From positions 248,001 through 312,000 of the forward strand of contig JACTVC010000034.1 of assembly GCA_018417955.1 (NCBI GenBank): DNA of 64,000 bases, written 5' to 3'. The stretch comes from Laccaria trichodermophora. Its lineage: Eukaryota; Basidiomycota; Agaricomycetes; Agaricales; Hydnangiaceae. Shown in pieces: positions 23,801-35,539 of the stretch. Both the position numbers and the translations under genes were made by a program. The notes under the pieces were generated by a model. The model did not search any database, was not told the origin of the DNA, and was given only the letters and a program-made list of their open reading frames with translations. The first letter of the stretch is position 1; each line of letters starts with the position of its first letter.

Positions 23801-24395
23801 GTAAGGTAAGCAGCGGAATTGAATCCTATGGAAAATAGAGCGAACCCATCCCTTATGAAAGTTATGCACACGGGTGACCACCGTAGCCGGAGTCCGTTGA
23901 AGATCAAAGGATTCACAAATTCAGGAATCCGACGCGGAGGAACGGTCCAGGTAAAATCGGAGCAGCTCACGACACGTCGAGTCCTTTGTTGTTGAGTTGG
24001 GTTCTCCCAACCTCGAATATCCTTTAGAGTGTACATGAATTAGAGGTTGCATGTATTACTCGGTGCTTCGAATTTGGGAGGCATTAAAACAATGGAGAAT
24101 AGTCAACCAACAGAAATCAGGCGCAGCGTGCGATCAATTCACAGTGCATCAGTAGTACCGTGATAGTCACATAAAAAGAGGCAGTATTTATGGACATTAG
24201 TACTTAAGCATTCGTCAGACATCTTGAAATGGGCCCTACATTTGCGGATATGTGGTGGCCTCCGAGAGTGGTCCTACGCTCCTTTCTACAATCTTCACCA
24301 CCCTCCAATCATCCAGACCTGGGTTCGTAATTTGATGTCTTCAGAGCGACAATAAATTATCAATTCATATCCACTTCCAGGCAGTCATACCAAAC
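23801..24395. other. Spacer and 3' flank of F-box copy 4
   Basis: No gene. Bases 23940-24050 match 29220-29330 (CACGTCGAGTCCTTTGTTGT). Bases 24240-24395 are the shared F-box downstream block. Confidence 0.5.
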
Positions 24396-27300
24396 TTACT
24401 TATCGAGCAAGTGAGGTTTGAGGCGATCGATCCGCCAAAGACGGTTGATTGTGTCTGGGCATCTTTTACATTGATAGATCTCCGGTGGTTCGACTCCGAC
24501 ACAAATAGGGTTGCGGGGAGGATTTTCGAGAGGATTCTTTCGCCTGTCGTATATCACATCAACGTCAGTGCGAGGGCGTTGAATGGAATGCCTAAAAACC
24601 CCAATGTCAGAAGTATGTCTCCCATAGAAATAGATATATACGGACGGGCATATAGAAATCTGCGTGCCACTTGCGGTCACTTGCGGACCGCCCGTTCACA
24701 GGCGACCGCAAGTGTCTCGCAGATAATCAAAAAGGATCGCAGGTGTCGCAGGTGTCACGCATAGTAGATGTCTAACTGTCTGCGATACGAGTCCGGGACT
24801 CCGGAATACGTTGATCTATGAGACACAAATATATCCAAATACGCACGTTCGGAACCTCCCTCAAAGGTTTGAATTTTCTACACAAAAGTTTAAGTTTTTA
24901 TTTACTCACGCCTACTCGCAAGTTGACCGCAGGTGGCTCGCAAACATCTATTTTGTGCGCAGATGCTCGCAAATGTGTCTCGCAGGTCAATCGCAGGTGT
25001 ATCGCAAGTGATGCGCAAGTTGCACGCAAGTGTACGCAAGTCTCGCAACGGACAATAACTCTCGCAAAGGTATCTTAAATGTGTCGCAGGTGTGTCGCAG
25101 ATGTATCTCAAGTGTACCGCAAGCTGAACGCAAGTGTATCGCCGGTGGAATGCTTGGGATGGGAAGAAGAGAGTGGGTCTGAACGAGAAGTGAGACTCCG
25201 TCACTCAAGTTCCAGACAAATTACAATGGCAGACATTGACTACTAAGTCCCGAAGTCTCGGAAAAAAAACTCGACCACAACCACGTCCAACAAAGAAGGA
25301 AAAGAATGATAACTTGAAGAAGCCGGTGGCTGACTAGTCATATATTCATAGCCTCAGACACTTCGCTACTCACCAAAAATTGTACCTTTCTGCATAAAAA
25401 TGGTTTTAGTACAGACCTATAGGTACGAACTAACAAGTCCCAAGGAACCAGAGAGATTTGTACACGTTAAACTAGAAGGATAATTATATTGCTCAAAGAA
25501 ATCTAAAGAAATATGACATCTCAGCGAGGTACGCTGATGCTCGCAGATGCCCGCAGATACTCGGCTCACTAGGTTGGATTTGCACGCAACTGGATTGGTC
25601 TGCACGCAAGTGACCGCAAATACTGTTTTTCGGCTCGCAACTGGCACGCAACCTGTGTCCGCAGATGGCACGCAGATTTTCCTGTGCCCTATACGGACAC
25701 GTCTTTGGCGTGGCGAAGTGCTTTCTGCTTTGTCGTTGCTTTGTCGTAGTGCTCAGGGCAATGGTTACAACACCAGACATCGTACTCTGAATTCGGCCAG
25801 GGTCGTTCACGTCTTTTGATACATTCCGTAGCCTCTGCCGTTAGGAGCGCCCAAGATGACACTGAGTAGTGGGATCCATTTTTCTCTACCTCAATGGCAT
25901 GAGAAACCTATCCGAGTCTCAGATCAGCTTTGGATATCATGAAAATAGCATCACTTACAGATTCCCTCCACGTTAAGGCCTGGCGACCAAAGACTCTGCG
26001 GTCCCAAGGAATATCAATGTTGCATCCACCGCAGAAAAACCGCGCATCCCTCGTGTCCAGATCATTGACAGTGGCTGTTTTTGGGTCCATTCCCAGAAGA
26101 TCAACTAACGCGAGTGCGCTGGCTCTGCCTGCAGAGCTAAATCGAATCTCGAACTGTGGACCAATGCATTTAAAATGAGAGCGCAGGTCTTTCAAGCCGA
26201 TCGTGGCCGAAGTGCAGTATCTGGTGAAGTTATCTCCGCAAGAAGGGCAAACGAAGACATTCACAGCGAGGTCCACATTCTCGTAAGGGGCTGCTAGCCT
26301 GGCATAGATATTGCTTTGATGCGTCTGCATCCAAGCCTCAAGGAAAGGTGCCAGGTGATTTTGTACTAGTTCCTGTGGAAGCTCTCCAACTCCATTTGAT
26401 TCCGAGGCAATGAAAGCCGCAAATAGCTCGCACTCATAGACTACGTTCACCTTTGGCAAATTTCGCCATGAAGTCGGAGGAAGTGTCTTTTGATAAGTGC
26501 GATACCGGTCACCCGCTAACTTCTGCCTTTGGAAGATCAAAAGCCGTCGCTCTTTTTCCAGTCTGTCAGTTTTGTGGGCCTCGGAGGCTCGCAGCATTTC
26601 AAGACCAAGCTGCTTATAGGCTTGATTCAAAATTCAGGAATGGAATATATTGTGAGAAGAGAAGCCTGTGCTTACAACGATAGTTAAGTCTGAATTTTTC
26701 TCTGTTTAAATACTGATCAAGAAGCACGCCAGATGCGACATCTAGGTCCACTCGATTGTGACCGCGTCGTAAAAGGACAGAAGCATGTCTAATACCAAGG
26801 TCAGTCCTTGACACCTTTGATGATAAACGTCAGATGAGATACCGTTCAATCAATTGCTTCATGTTGTCCTCATGTTCCCTCCTAACTTGATGGCTCATCT
26901 GGACCATAATTGCATTGGTCGCTGCTGATTCCTATCCATCAACATCAGCAGAGTATATTTTATGAGGAATGTATATATCTCACATTAATGATATGAGTCA
27001 CATTGGTGGATTCCAGAGATATAAAATTCTCAAATTCTAGGGATGCACCGGGGATACCAGAAGAGATTCTCGACTTGAAAAAGAGAAAGGAAGTAATCAT
27101 CTTGTTGATATCCCGTGTTAGATATCTTGGCCTCCGGTGATGGTTATTGTGGTAAAACCTTTGATCTAGTTGCAGTATTTAATGATGAGACCACGTCAAT
27201 GATATAGAAGGAAAGTTACATTCGCGATAAGAAGGAGGGATGCATTTCCAGAATGTTTCTACATCCTCCCTGATCCCAAGGCAATTCACATCAATGCTAG

Positions 27301-28091
27301 ACTTCTCAACATACATATCATCCTGCATAATTCAAAAGCACTCCAAGTAAGTCAGAGACATCGCTGAATATATCATCCACTGACCATACAGAACTGGCAA
27401 AAGCGGCGTCGAAAATGAAAATCAATCATGGCGCCCTTCCGCCCGCAATACTGTCCCAATGATCAGCATTTATAAACACCATAGTGGAACAGCCTACATC
27501 ACACGTCGCTGGGCCAAACAGCATTGACGCCCACTGTGGTTCAGAGATGTCCAGAGGACGCCGCGGTAGAATATCAGAACACCTCTCGAACGCTTCCTTC
27601 CAGATGGATATCGTTCTCCGATTCAAGAGTATACTCCTCATCCTCTTAGTCGAGCATATAACGGAATATAGGTCCATAGGATGGAGGAATTGAAAGATCT
27701 AGGTTGGCACGTGGCTCAGTAAATCGGTTGAAAATCCTGAGGCGTAAGGACGAACCTCGAGAAGAAGTTCAATGGGAAGATCCAGAACAAATGATCTGTC
27801 TACAGAAACTGGTCTTGAAGCCTTGATCTCTGCCCTCCTCCGCCGCTTTATCGCAGCCGCGAACCAATTGCCTAAGACATGGGTGATGAGTATGATCTGT
27901 GTTCCTTATACCCTGCTCCGAAACTTACCATACTTGAAATATGGGTTAAAAGAGCCCTTGTATCGCACTGGATTAACCCGCTCGTAGATCCTATCAAGCT
28001 CACTGGCCCTCTCCACGTCGTTAAATGGCAGAATCCCAGCGTTGGGAAGAGTCATGGTAAATTCGTCGACAATTTCTTCGCATGTCATCAT
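24396..28091 (-). CDS. F-box protein, array copy 4 (last intron enlarged by a transposon)
   Basis: Reads like the others. MMTCEEIVDEFTMTLPNAG; LDLPIELLLE joined to IFQFLHPMDLYSVICSTKRM; SEPQWASMLFGPATCD; YCGRKGAMIDFHFRRRFCQF; a C-terminal exon MNQAYKQLGLEML...ARFFCGGC; VSSWALLTAEATECI; final exon HSIQRPRTDVDVIYDRR to HLLDK. The last intron is 25698-24592, about 1,107 nt instead of the 54 nt of copy 5, because it contains a 1,044 bp element. Donor GTCCGT and acceptor TTTTTAG are kept, so the gene may still be expressed if the long intron is removed. Very close to copy 5 over the 3' two thirds. Confidence 0.75.
24646..25689. mobile_element. 1,044 bp non-autonomous TIR element, 9 bp target duplication
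   Basis: The left end reads GGGCATATAGAAATCTGCGT and the inverted right end reads GGGCACAGGAAAATCTGCGT. Both continue TGCCA, giving 24 bp terminal repeats with four mismatches. It is flanked by TATACGGAC at 24637-24645 and 25690-25698. F-box copy 5 has a single TATACGGAC at the matching place, proving insertion. The inner flanks are packed with CGCAAGTG, CGCAGGTG and CTCGCAGATG words in both orientations. No transposase is encoded. A 9 bp duplication and subterminal repeats fit Mutator-like elements best, but that class is inference. Confidence 0.9.
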
Positions 28092-29500
28092 GTGGCGATT
28101 GTAGGGGAGCAGAGTTCTGAGAGTTGGGTGTCGAGAGTCAAGGATATTTTATGGGATTGGGTCAACGCGTGACGCGTGACGCGTTGCGTTAACAAGTGGA
28201 GGATTTGACATACGTTCATGGCCACCAGAACCCTCCCAATTTCTGGCTTCACAATCGCACGTTCCTCCAGGCCAATGCACAACTTTAACGGTGGCTTAGC
28301 GAGGGGTGGCGAGCGAGGGCGACGGCGTGAATTTGAGAAGATGATGACTGACTGGTGAAGGACAGACGATCGACGTTACTAGTAAGTCATCTACAACTTC
28401 ATAGCCATTGTTGCCGCTCACGTAGGCTCCAAACAAGCCACGACGTCCCCTTAGACCACAAGAGACAACTCCTATGAACGTTTACAGATGACTTTCGTTC
28501 GTGAGTAGGACCGGGGCATTGGCATAACGATGGCGTCGAAGCGGATGGGCGGCAGAACGGGAAGATTTTCTTTCGCAAGTTGCCTTCAGCATCATTCCCC
28601 TATTGAAGCTCACGAATCTTTTGTAGAATCACGCCAACTCCAATGAAGCCACGCGGGTAAGTCCATTCTGTCATCGTTCGTGGATGATTTTACGTAGGCC
28701 CACCAGAACCTCCCCAACTGTTGGTTTCACGGTCACACGCAATTTTCTAGTTCTTCCCCGCCAACAATACGATCTCACAGGTTCTTAAGCGGCGCGGACG
28801 GAAGGGTCTATGGAGTTTGACGAGGACAATCGGCATCCTTCAGTGTGGGCGCATACATTGACGAAGAATATTAGCTAAAAACATCAAGTAAGTTATCTTG
28901 TTGATGTGCGGGTTCAACGCCGACGCCGACCTGACATCGAAACCATCAAATAGGGTTCTGAAATGACGAGCAATCATGTCAACAAAGCGGGAGGTGAACT
29001 AGAGGGGTGGACTCACCGTGGACGACATCCAAGACGACTCTAACGACTGGGGAGGACCATCAGCGACGACGAAGCGCATAGTGAACGGAAAGGGCTTGCG
29101 GGTCGGAGAGGAGCAAGATGAAGCGAAAGGCGTTGACGCTGAGAAGAATGAAGGGTAGTAAGGTAAGCGAGGGAATTGAATGGTATAGGAAACAGAGCTA
29201 ATCGCTTGAACTGTTCACTTGTTCTGTAGACACGTCGAGTACTTTGTTGTTGAGTTGGGTTCTTTCAACCTCGAATGTCCTTTAACGTAATTGCACACAA
29301 ATTATAGGTTGCATGGATTACTCGCGGTGCTTCGAATTCGGAAGGAATTTGTACGTACATATTCATTATAGTGTGGTCCTACACTCCTTTCTAAAATCTT
29401 CACCACCCTCCAATCATCCAGACCTGGGTTCGTAATTTGATGTCTTCAGAGCGACAATAAATTATCAGTTCATATCCTCTTCCAGGGATTCATACCAAAC
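28092..29500. repeat. Array spacer repeat, copy 3, and 3' flank of F-box copy 5
   Basis: Starts with the upstream region of copy 4, which lacks the GTGACAG palindrome and instead has a CGCGTGACGCGTGACGCGT run near 28165. Bases 28300-29200 are a third copy of the decayed spacer sequence. No reductase remnant was found here, unlike after copies 2 and 3. From about 29370 the shared F-box downstream block begins. Confidence 0.5.
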
Positions 29501-32158
29501 TTACTTGTCGACCAAGTGAGGTTTGAGGCGATCGATCCGCCAAAGACGGTTGATTGTGTCTGGGCATCTTTTACATTGATAGATCTCCGGTGGTTCGACT
29601 CCGACACAAATAGGGTTGCGGGGAGGATTTTCGAGAGGATTCTTTCGCCTGTCGTATATCACATCAACGTCAGTGCGAGGGCGTTGAATGGAATGCCTAA
29701 AAACCCCAATGTCAGAAGTATGTCTCCCATAGAAATAGATATATACGGACACGTCTTTGGCGTGGCGAAGTGCTTTCTGCTTTGTCGTTGCTTTGTCGTA
29801 GTGCTCAGGGCAATGGTTACAACACCAGACATCGTACTCTGAATTCGGCCAGGGTCGTTCACGTCTTTTGATACATTCCGTAGCCTCTGCCGTTAGGAGC
29901 GCCCAAGATGACACTGAGTAGTGGGATTCATTTTTCTCTACCTCAATGGCATGAGAAATCTATCCGAGTCTCAGATCAGCTTTGGGTATCATGAAAATAG
30001 CATCACTTACAGATTCCCTCCACGTTAAGGCCTGGCGACCAAAGACTCTGCGGTCCCAAGGAATATCAATGTTGCATCCACCGCAGAAAAACCGCGCATC
30101 CCTCGTGTCCAGATCATTGACAGTGGCTGTTTTTGGGTCCATTCCCAGAAGATCAACTAACGCGAGTGCGCTGGCTCTGCCTGCAGAGCTAAATCGAATC
30201 TCGGACTGTGGACCGATGCACTTAAGATGAGAATGCAGGTCTTTCAAGCCGATCGGGATCGAAGCGTGGCGTCTGTCGGACCATTCTTCACATGAATCGC
30301 AAACAAAGACATTCACAGCGAGGTCCATATCCTCATAAGGGGCTTCTAGCCTTGCATAAAGCTTGCTTTGATGTGTCTGCATCCAAGCATCGAGGAAAGG
30401 TGCCAGGTGACTTTGTACGGGTTCCTCTGGGAGCTCTCCAACTTTATTCGATTCCGAGGCAATGAAAGCTGCAAATGGCTCGCACTCATAGATTATGTTC
30501 ACCCTCGGCAAATTTGGCCATGAAGTCGGAGGAAGTGTCTTTTGATAGGTGTGATACCGGTCTTCCACTAACTTCTGCCTTTGGAAGATCAAAGGCCGTC
30601 GCTCTTTTTCCAGTCTGTCAATTTTGTGGGCCTCGGAAGCTCGCAGCAGTGCAGGAGCAACCTGCTTATAGGCTTGATTCAAAATTCAGGAATGGATTAT
30701 ATTGTGAGAAAAGAAGCCTGCGCGTACAACGATAGTTAAGGTTGAATCTTTCTCTGTTTAAATACTGATCAAGAAGCACGCCAGATGCGACATCTAGATC
30801 CACTCGATTGTGACCGCGTCGTAAAAGGACAGAAGCATGTCTAATACCAAGGTCAGTCCTTGACACCTTCGATGATAAACGTCAGATGAGATACCGTTCA
30901 ATCAATTGCTGCATGTTGTCCTCGTGTTCCCTCCTAATTTGATGGCTCATCTGGACCATAATTGCATTGGTCGCTGCTGATTCCTATCCATCAACATCAG
31001 CAGAGTGTATTTTATGAGGAATGTATATATCTCACCTTAATGATATGAGTCACATTGGCGGATTCCAGAGATATAAAATTCTCAAATTCTAGGGATGCAC
31101 CGGGGATACCAGAAGAGATTCTCGACTTGAAAAAGAGAAAGGAAGTAATCATCTTATTGATATCCCGTGTCAGATATCTTGGCCTCCGGTGATGGTTATT
31201 GTGGTAAAACCTTTGATCTAGTTGCAGCATTTAATGATGAGACCATGTCATGAAATAGAAGGAAAGTTACATTGGCGATAAGAAGGAGGGATGCTTTTCC
31301 AGAATGTTTCTACATCCTCCCCAATTCCAAGGCAATTCACGTCAATGCTCGACTTTTCAACATACATATCATCCTGTGTAATTCCAAGTAAGTCAGAGAC
31401 ATCACTGAATATATCATCCGCTCACCATACAGAACTGGCAAAAGCGGCGTCGAAAATAAAAATCAATCATGGCGCCTTTCCGCCTGCAATACTGTCCCAA
31501 TAATCAGCATTTATAAACACCATAGTGAAACAGCCTACATCACACGTTGCTGGGCCAAACAGCATCGAAGCCCACTGTGGTTCAGAGATGTCCAGAGGAC
31601 GCCGCAGTAGAACATCAGAACACCTCTCGAACGCTTCCTTCCAGATAGACGACGCCCTCCGATCCAAGAGTATACTCCTCAGCCGCTTCGTTGAGCGTAT
31701 AACAGAATAAAGGTCGATAGGATGGAGGAATTGAAAGATCTAAGTTGGCACGTGGCTCCGTAAATCAGTTGATAAGGCTGAGATCCTGATGCGTAAGGAC
31801 GAACCTCGAGAAGAAGTTCAATGGGAAGATCCAGGACACATGATCTGTCTACAGAAATTGGTCTTGAGACCTTAGGGCAATTGGCCTTGATCTCTGCCCT
31901 CCTCCAGCGCTTTATCGCAGCCGCGAACCAATTGCCTGAGACATGGGTGATGAATATGGTCTGCATTCCTTATATCCTGCCTCGCAACTTACAACCATCC
32001 TTGAAATATGGGTTGAAAGAGGGCTTGAATCGCACTGGATTAACCCGCTCGTAGATCTTATCAAGCTCACCGGCCCTCTCTACGTCGTTAAATGGCAGAA
32101 TACCAGCGTTGGGAAGAGTCATGGTGAATTCGTCGACGATTTCTTCGCACGTCATCAT
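29501..32158 (-). CDS. F-box protein, array copy 5
   Basis: Starts MMTCEEIVDEFTMTLPNAG (an in-frame ATG 13 codons further upstream is possible). Exon 2 has NWFAAAIKRWRRAEI and a short insertion, NCPKVSRP, before LDLPIELLLE. Then come LHPIDLYSVIRSTKRL, SEPQWASMLFGPATCD, YCRRKGAMIDFYFRRRFCQF, and a C-terminal exon with Cys pairs VCDSC and FCGGC. The last intron, 29697-29750, is 54 nt with GTCCGT donor and is the unoccupied version of the site filled in copy 4. Ends KPHLVDK. The exon 1 donor is irregular (GGTTGTAAGT), allowing two splice choices that both keep the frame. Confidence 0.8.
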
Positions 32159-32587
32159 TTGGGGAGCAGAGTTTTGAGAGTTGGGCGTCGAAAGCAAGGT
32201 CGAAAGTTAAGGACTGAATGTCACATCTGTCACAATCGACTTTGACGCGTGACTCGGAATGCTGACCAGTCTTCATGATCACCTTTATCGGACAGAGGTC
32301 GGGAGAAAACCTTACATAAATTGAGGCAAGCGTAAAAATCCGTTCTAGGTGTTACACGGACGTGAAGATAGGGAGGAATGTGAGTGTATGCGCAAAAAGC
32401 GCATAATGGATGGGTAGAAAACTCCGTGAAATATCCCCTACTAGAGTACGAAATTAATACCTAGGCGGTCTGTATTTCAACCACCAACGGTGACTTCGCA
32501 CCCTTCCAGACATACCACCTCTCAAATTCTCCCAAACCTATCCAACAACGGTCGTCCGTAACTCGGCTTAATAAATCACACATATGA
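32159..32587. other. Upstream region of F-box copy 5 and 3' flank of AKR2
   Basis: No gene. The promoter region has two direct TGTCAC copies at 32219-32233 in place of the palindrome of copies 2 and 3, then AATCGACTTTGACGC. Sequence from about 32450 is the downstream flank of the reductase and is also found next to relic A. Confidence 0.5.
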
Positions 32588-34269
32588 TCAACTCCAAGTC
32601 AAAAAGTCAAAAGAAATACGTACAGGATCTTCAGGCCTATTCCCCAAAATCTTCTCAATCTTCTCCAAAACTTCCGGTGTCAACTTTGTGATCAGCTCAA
32701 GCGCCTTGAGGTTCTGCGTGACCTGCTCAGGGCTCGACGCGCCGAGAATGACGGTGGACGTGTTCGGGTTCTTCGCGACCCATGCGAGTGCGAGGGCGCT
32801 CACGGTCGTGTTGAGTTCTATTGACCCCGTTCCAATTTGACGTGGAGATGACGAAATGGGAGAGAGACCGACCTTCCTCCGCCAACTTGGTCAATTCCCT
32901 TACTTTACGCAGCTTCTCTTGGCCTTCGGGCTCTTGCAACTTCTTTACTGTTTCTTTGAAGAACTCGGAGTTGGCGTCGAAGCGCGATCCTTTGGGGATT
33001 CCGTCGTTGTACTAGATAAATATGGTGGTCAGAAGGATGAGCGGGACGGGCGTTGTATCGAATCCACCTTTCCCGTGAGCAAACCGCTGGCGAGGGAGGA
33101 CCACGCGGTGGTGCCGAGGCCGTATTTCTTGTAAAGCGCACTTTAGGATACCAGATCAGGGTGCGGAGAAAATCAGAAAAAAGTATAACACACTGGTATT
33201 CTTTCTCGGGCCGCTCTCGGTGGAACATACTACAAGAAATCAGGATTCCGTCGACCGCAGAAATAAATACATAAAAGCATACTTGTGCTGGCACTGCTCA
33301 GCAATCGGAGCAATCAAGTTCAACTTGCTAGCGATATCTGTACGCATATATTGATAACTCAGCCACAACCAAGGAATCTGTACTCACGATGAGCTTCTTC
33401 AATCTCGCGGGCACTCCATTCCGATGTAGCCCAATAAAACGCCTATAGTCCCTAAGAACCAAAATAAATGCGCGGCTTAGGCAGTGAAACGTACCCATCC
33501 TTTCTCAATGACGTAGTTGAATGCACGGACAATCTCCTCCATCGGAACTATACCTCAACGTCAATCACTAAACGCTACACATATATGCGCACTTACCGGT
33601 ATGATCAGGACGGTGCGCAAAAATGACATCAACGTAATCCAACCCCAAGCGCTCCAAAGATTCCTTGGTACCTTCAACAATACTACACATCCTCACCATC
33701 AGCCTCCTCCTCAGACGTCCGAGAAAAACACCAAGTAAACACGCACTGTTTCCTCGAAAGCCCACTATCATTCGGCCCCTTCCTCAATCCCCAGAAAAGT
33801 TTGGTAGTAATAATGAGATCGGTACGGCGGAGCCCTAGCTCTCTGATAACGCGGCCCCTAAGATTACGACGTTATTAATCACAAAGAAACAAACAGAGGC
33901 GATCACATAAAAAAAGGATACGAACATCTCTAGCTCAGATTTCCCAGCCGCATATGCCTCAGCGGTATCGAACATGTTGATGCCCGCGTCAAACGCAGTC
34001 TTGATGATATCCTAAAAGTCACAGGTTACTTCAATGTCGGAGAAGTCAGAAGAGCGAGCAAACCTTCACGGGATCGCCGACAACGGTGGCCCCCAGCGTC
34101 AACCCTAATTATCGATTGACATTTAAACATCGACGATGATAGAAGACATCCAAATTGAAGACGAACATCCGCCCAGAGAGAACACAGGCACACGCAATCC
34201 GCTAGATCCCAGTCTACGGAAAGGCATATCCTTGGGATCGAACTCCAATTTGACTTCTGTGGCCGACAT
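32588..34269 (-). CDS. Aldo/keto reductase, K+-channel-beta-like (AKR2)
   Basis: Second intact reductase. Starts MSATEVKLEFDPKDMPFRRL; FSLGG is joined over an intron to WLTLGATVVGDPVK. Catalytic Asp and Tyr lie in FDTAEAYAAG, Lys in IITTK, His in VIFAHRPDHTG. Downstream blocks are MFHRERPEKEYQ, LYKKYGLGTTAWSSLASGLL, ELTKLAEE and VSALALAWVAKNPNTSTVIL. It ends PVRISFDFLTWS, a different tail from AKR1. About ten introns of around 50 nt are needed. Predicted soluble NADPH-dependent enzyme; substrate unknown. It stands at the proximal end of the array and may be the parental copy. Confidence 0.88.
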
Positions 34270-34768
34270 CGCTTTAGGGACTTCGTTACGGTGAAAGCGA
34301 GATAGAGTTCCAAAGAAGAGGGTGGTTTGTTTATTGCGAACTTCGAAGAACGCTTGCTTATATATCACTAGATGATCATAGAGCGCGCCATATGCTGGAT
34401 GCTGGACGTGACCGAGAGTGACCGTTTTCAAGATCAATAGAGACCAATAATAGCATGCGCTGACACATTTGCCAGATAGCTCACCCGTGTGGGAGCGGGT
34501 AGATAAGATGATCTGTACCCGGTGACAGAGGCTTGGCATGTGATGACGAGCGAGGCCGACATAGATGAGGGGAATAGAAGACAACAGTTCATAGCTTTAC
34601 CCTCGTGGTCAGGGAAGGCCACACTGTATCCATAGCTGGCGAAGGAACCTTGCGAAATGTTTGACAATTAGTTCAGAAGTTGAGTAACGAGGACCAAGGA
34701 CGATATTTCATTAGTACATCAACCGACATAAGATATACATACAAGAGTCCGGAGCACTTCAAATAAAA
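34270..34768. other. Intergenic between AKR2 and the fasciclin gene
   Basis: Contains the AKR2 promoter and the 3' end of the next gene, both on the minus strand. A 77-codon frame and another longer frame run through it but have no recognisable content. Confidence 0.5.
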
Positions 34769-35539
34769 TCAATCGCAATCGACTTCGGGCGAAATGGCGC
34801 CATCAATCAAATACAAGTCACCATTCAAACCCTAGCAGACCAAAGTCAGACGATGGGGATGAGAAAAGGAAGCAACGTACCTCTCGTTTATCCAGGATGC
34901 GGATGCCATCTTCCAGCGTTACACGGCTCCACTCTGGCCCTTTACCGTCATTCTTCGAGATGGGTGTAAAGGTGACCGTCTTTCCGCGCAGCAGAGTCTC
35001 ATACTGCGAATCGAGAGATATAGGCGCTTCCTACAAATACAAAGGATCAGCCCCATTAAGTCTCCAAGCAAGAAGTTGTAACGTACCGGGATGACGTGTG
35101 CAGAAACCCAATGCTCAACATTACTCTTCGACCGACTATCAAACTCCTCTTCCGAAATCTCCACCCCATCATCAACGTCATCCAGTCCTTGGTGCCTAAA
35201 ATCCACAACCAACACATCAATACCACATCTTTCAAAACTTGAAGGAAACGAAACGCACGGTTTCCTCGCCAACGCCATAACAGCCTTATTCGTCGGGACC
35301 AACAAAGTCAACTTGAGCCTCCCATCCGAGAGCATGGAGCTCATCTCCAGCTCCCTTGCATAGCTGTAGAAGATGGACGCAGAGGGCTCGAGGGTGAGCA
35401 GATCTGCGAGGGTGGGTTTGCTGCTTGTGGCGGGTTGGATTTCGGTGTGCATGGCAACTTGCTCTGCCTGCGATGCAAAGGTGGGCGCGAGGAGGGGGAG
35501 GAGGAAGAGGAGGAGGGAGGATATGGAAGGGAGATACAT
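34769..35539 (-). CDS. Secreted fasciclin (FAS1) domain protein
   Basis: Four exons (35539-35259, 35195-35087, 35030-34881, 34831-34769) give 200 residues. The first 22 form a clear signal peptide (MYLPSISSLLLFLLPLLAP then TFA). One FAS1 domain follows: TLADLLTLEPSASIFYSYAR, the core LTLLVPTNKAVMALARKP, NVEHWVSAHVIP, and the C-terminal VTLEDGIRILDKRE, then GDLYLIDGAISPE. FAS1 proteins act in cell adhesion or at the wall. There is no GPI-anchor signal, so it is probably released. Other upstream ATGs in the same frame would bury the signal peptide and are unlikely. Confidence 0.88.

Noticed and set aside
24690..25160. CGCAAGTG/CGCAGGTG array read as CRISPR or telomere-like repeat
   Set aside because: The words are irregularly spaced, in both orientations, and lie inside a transposon with defined ends and target duplication.
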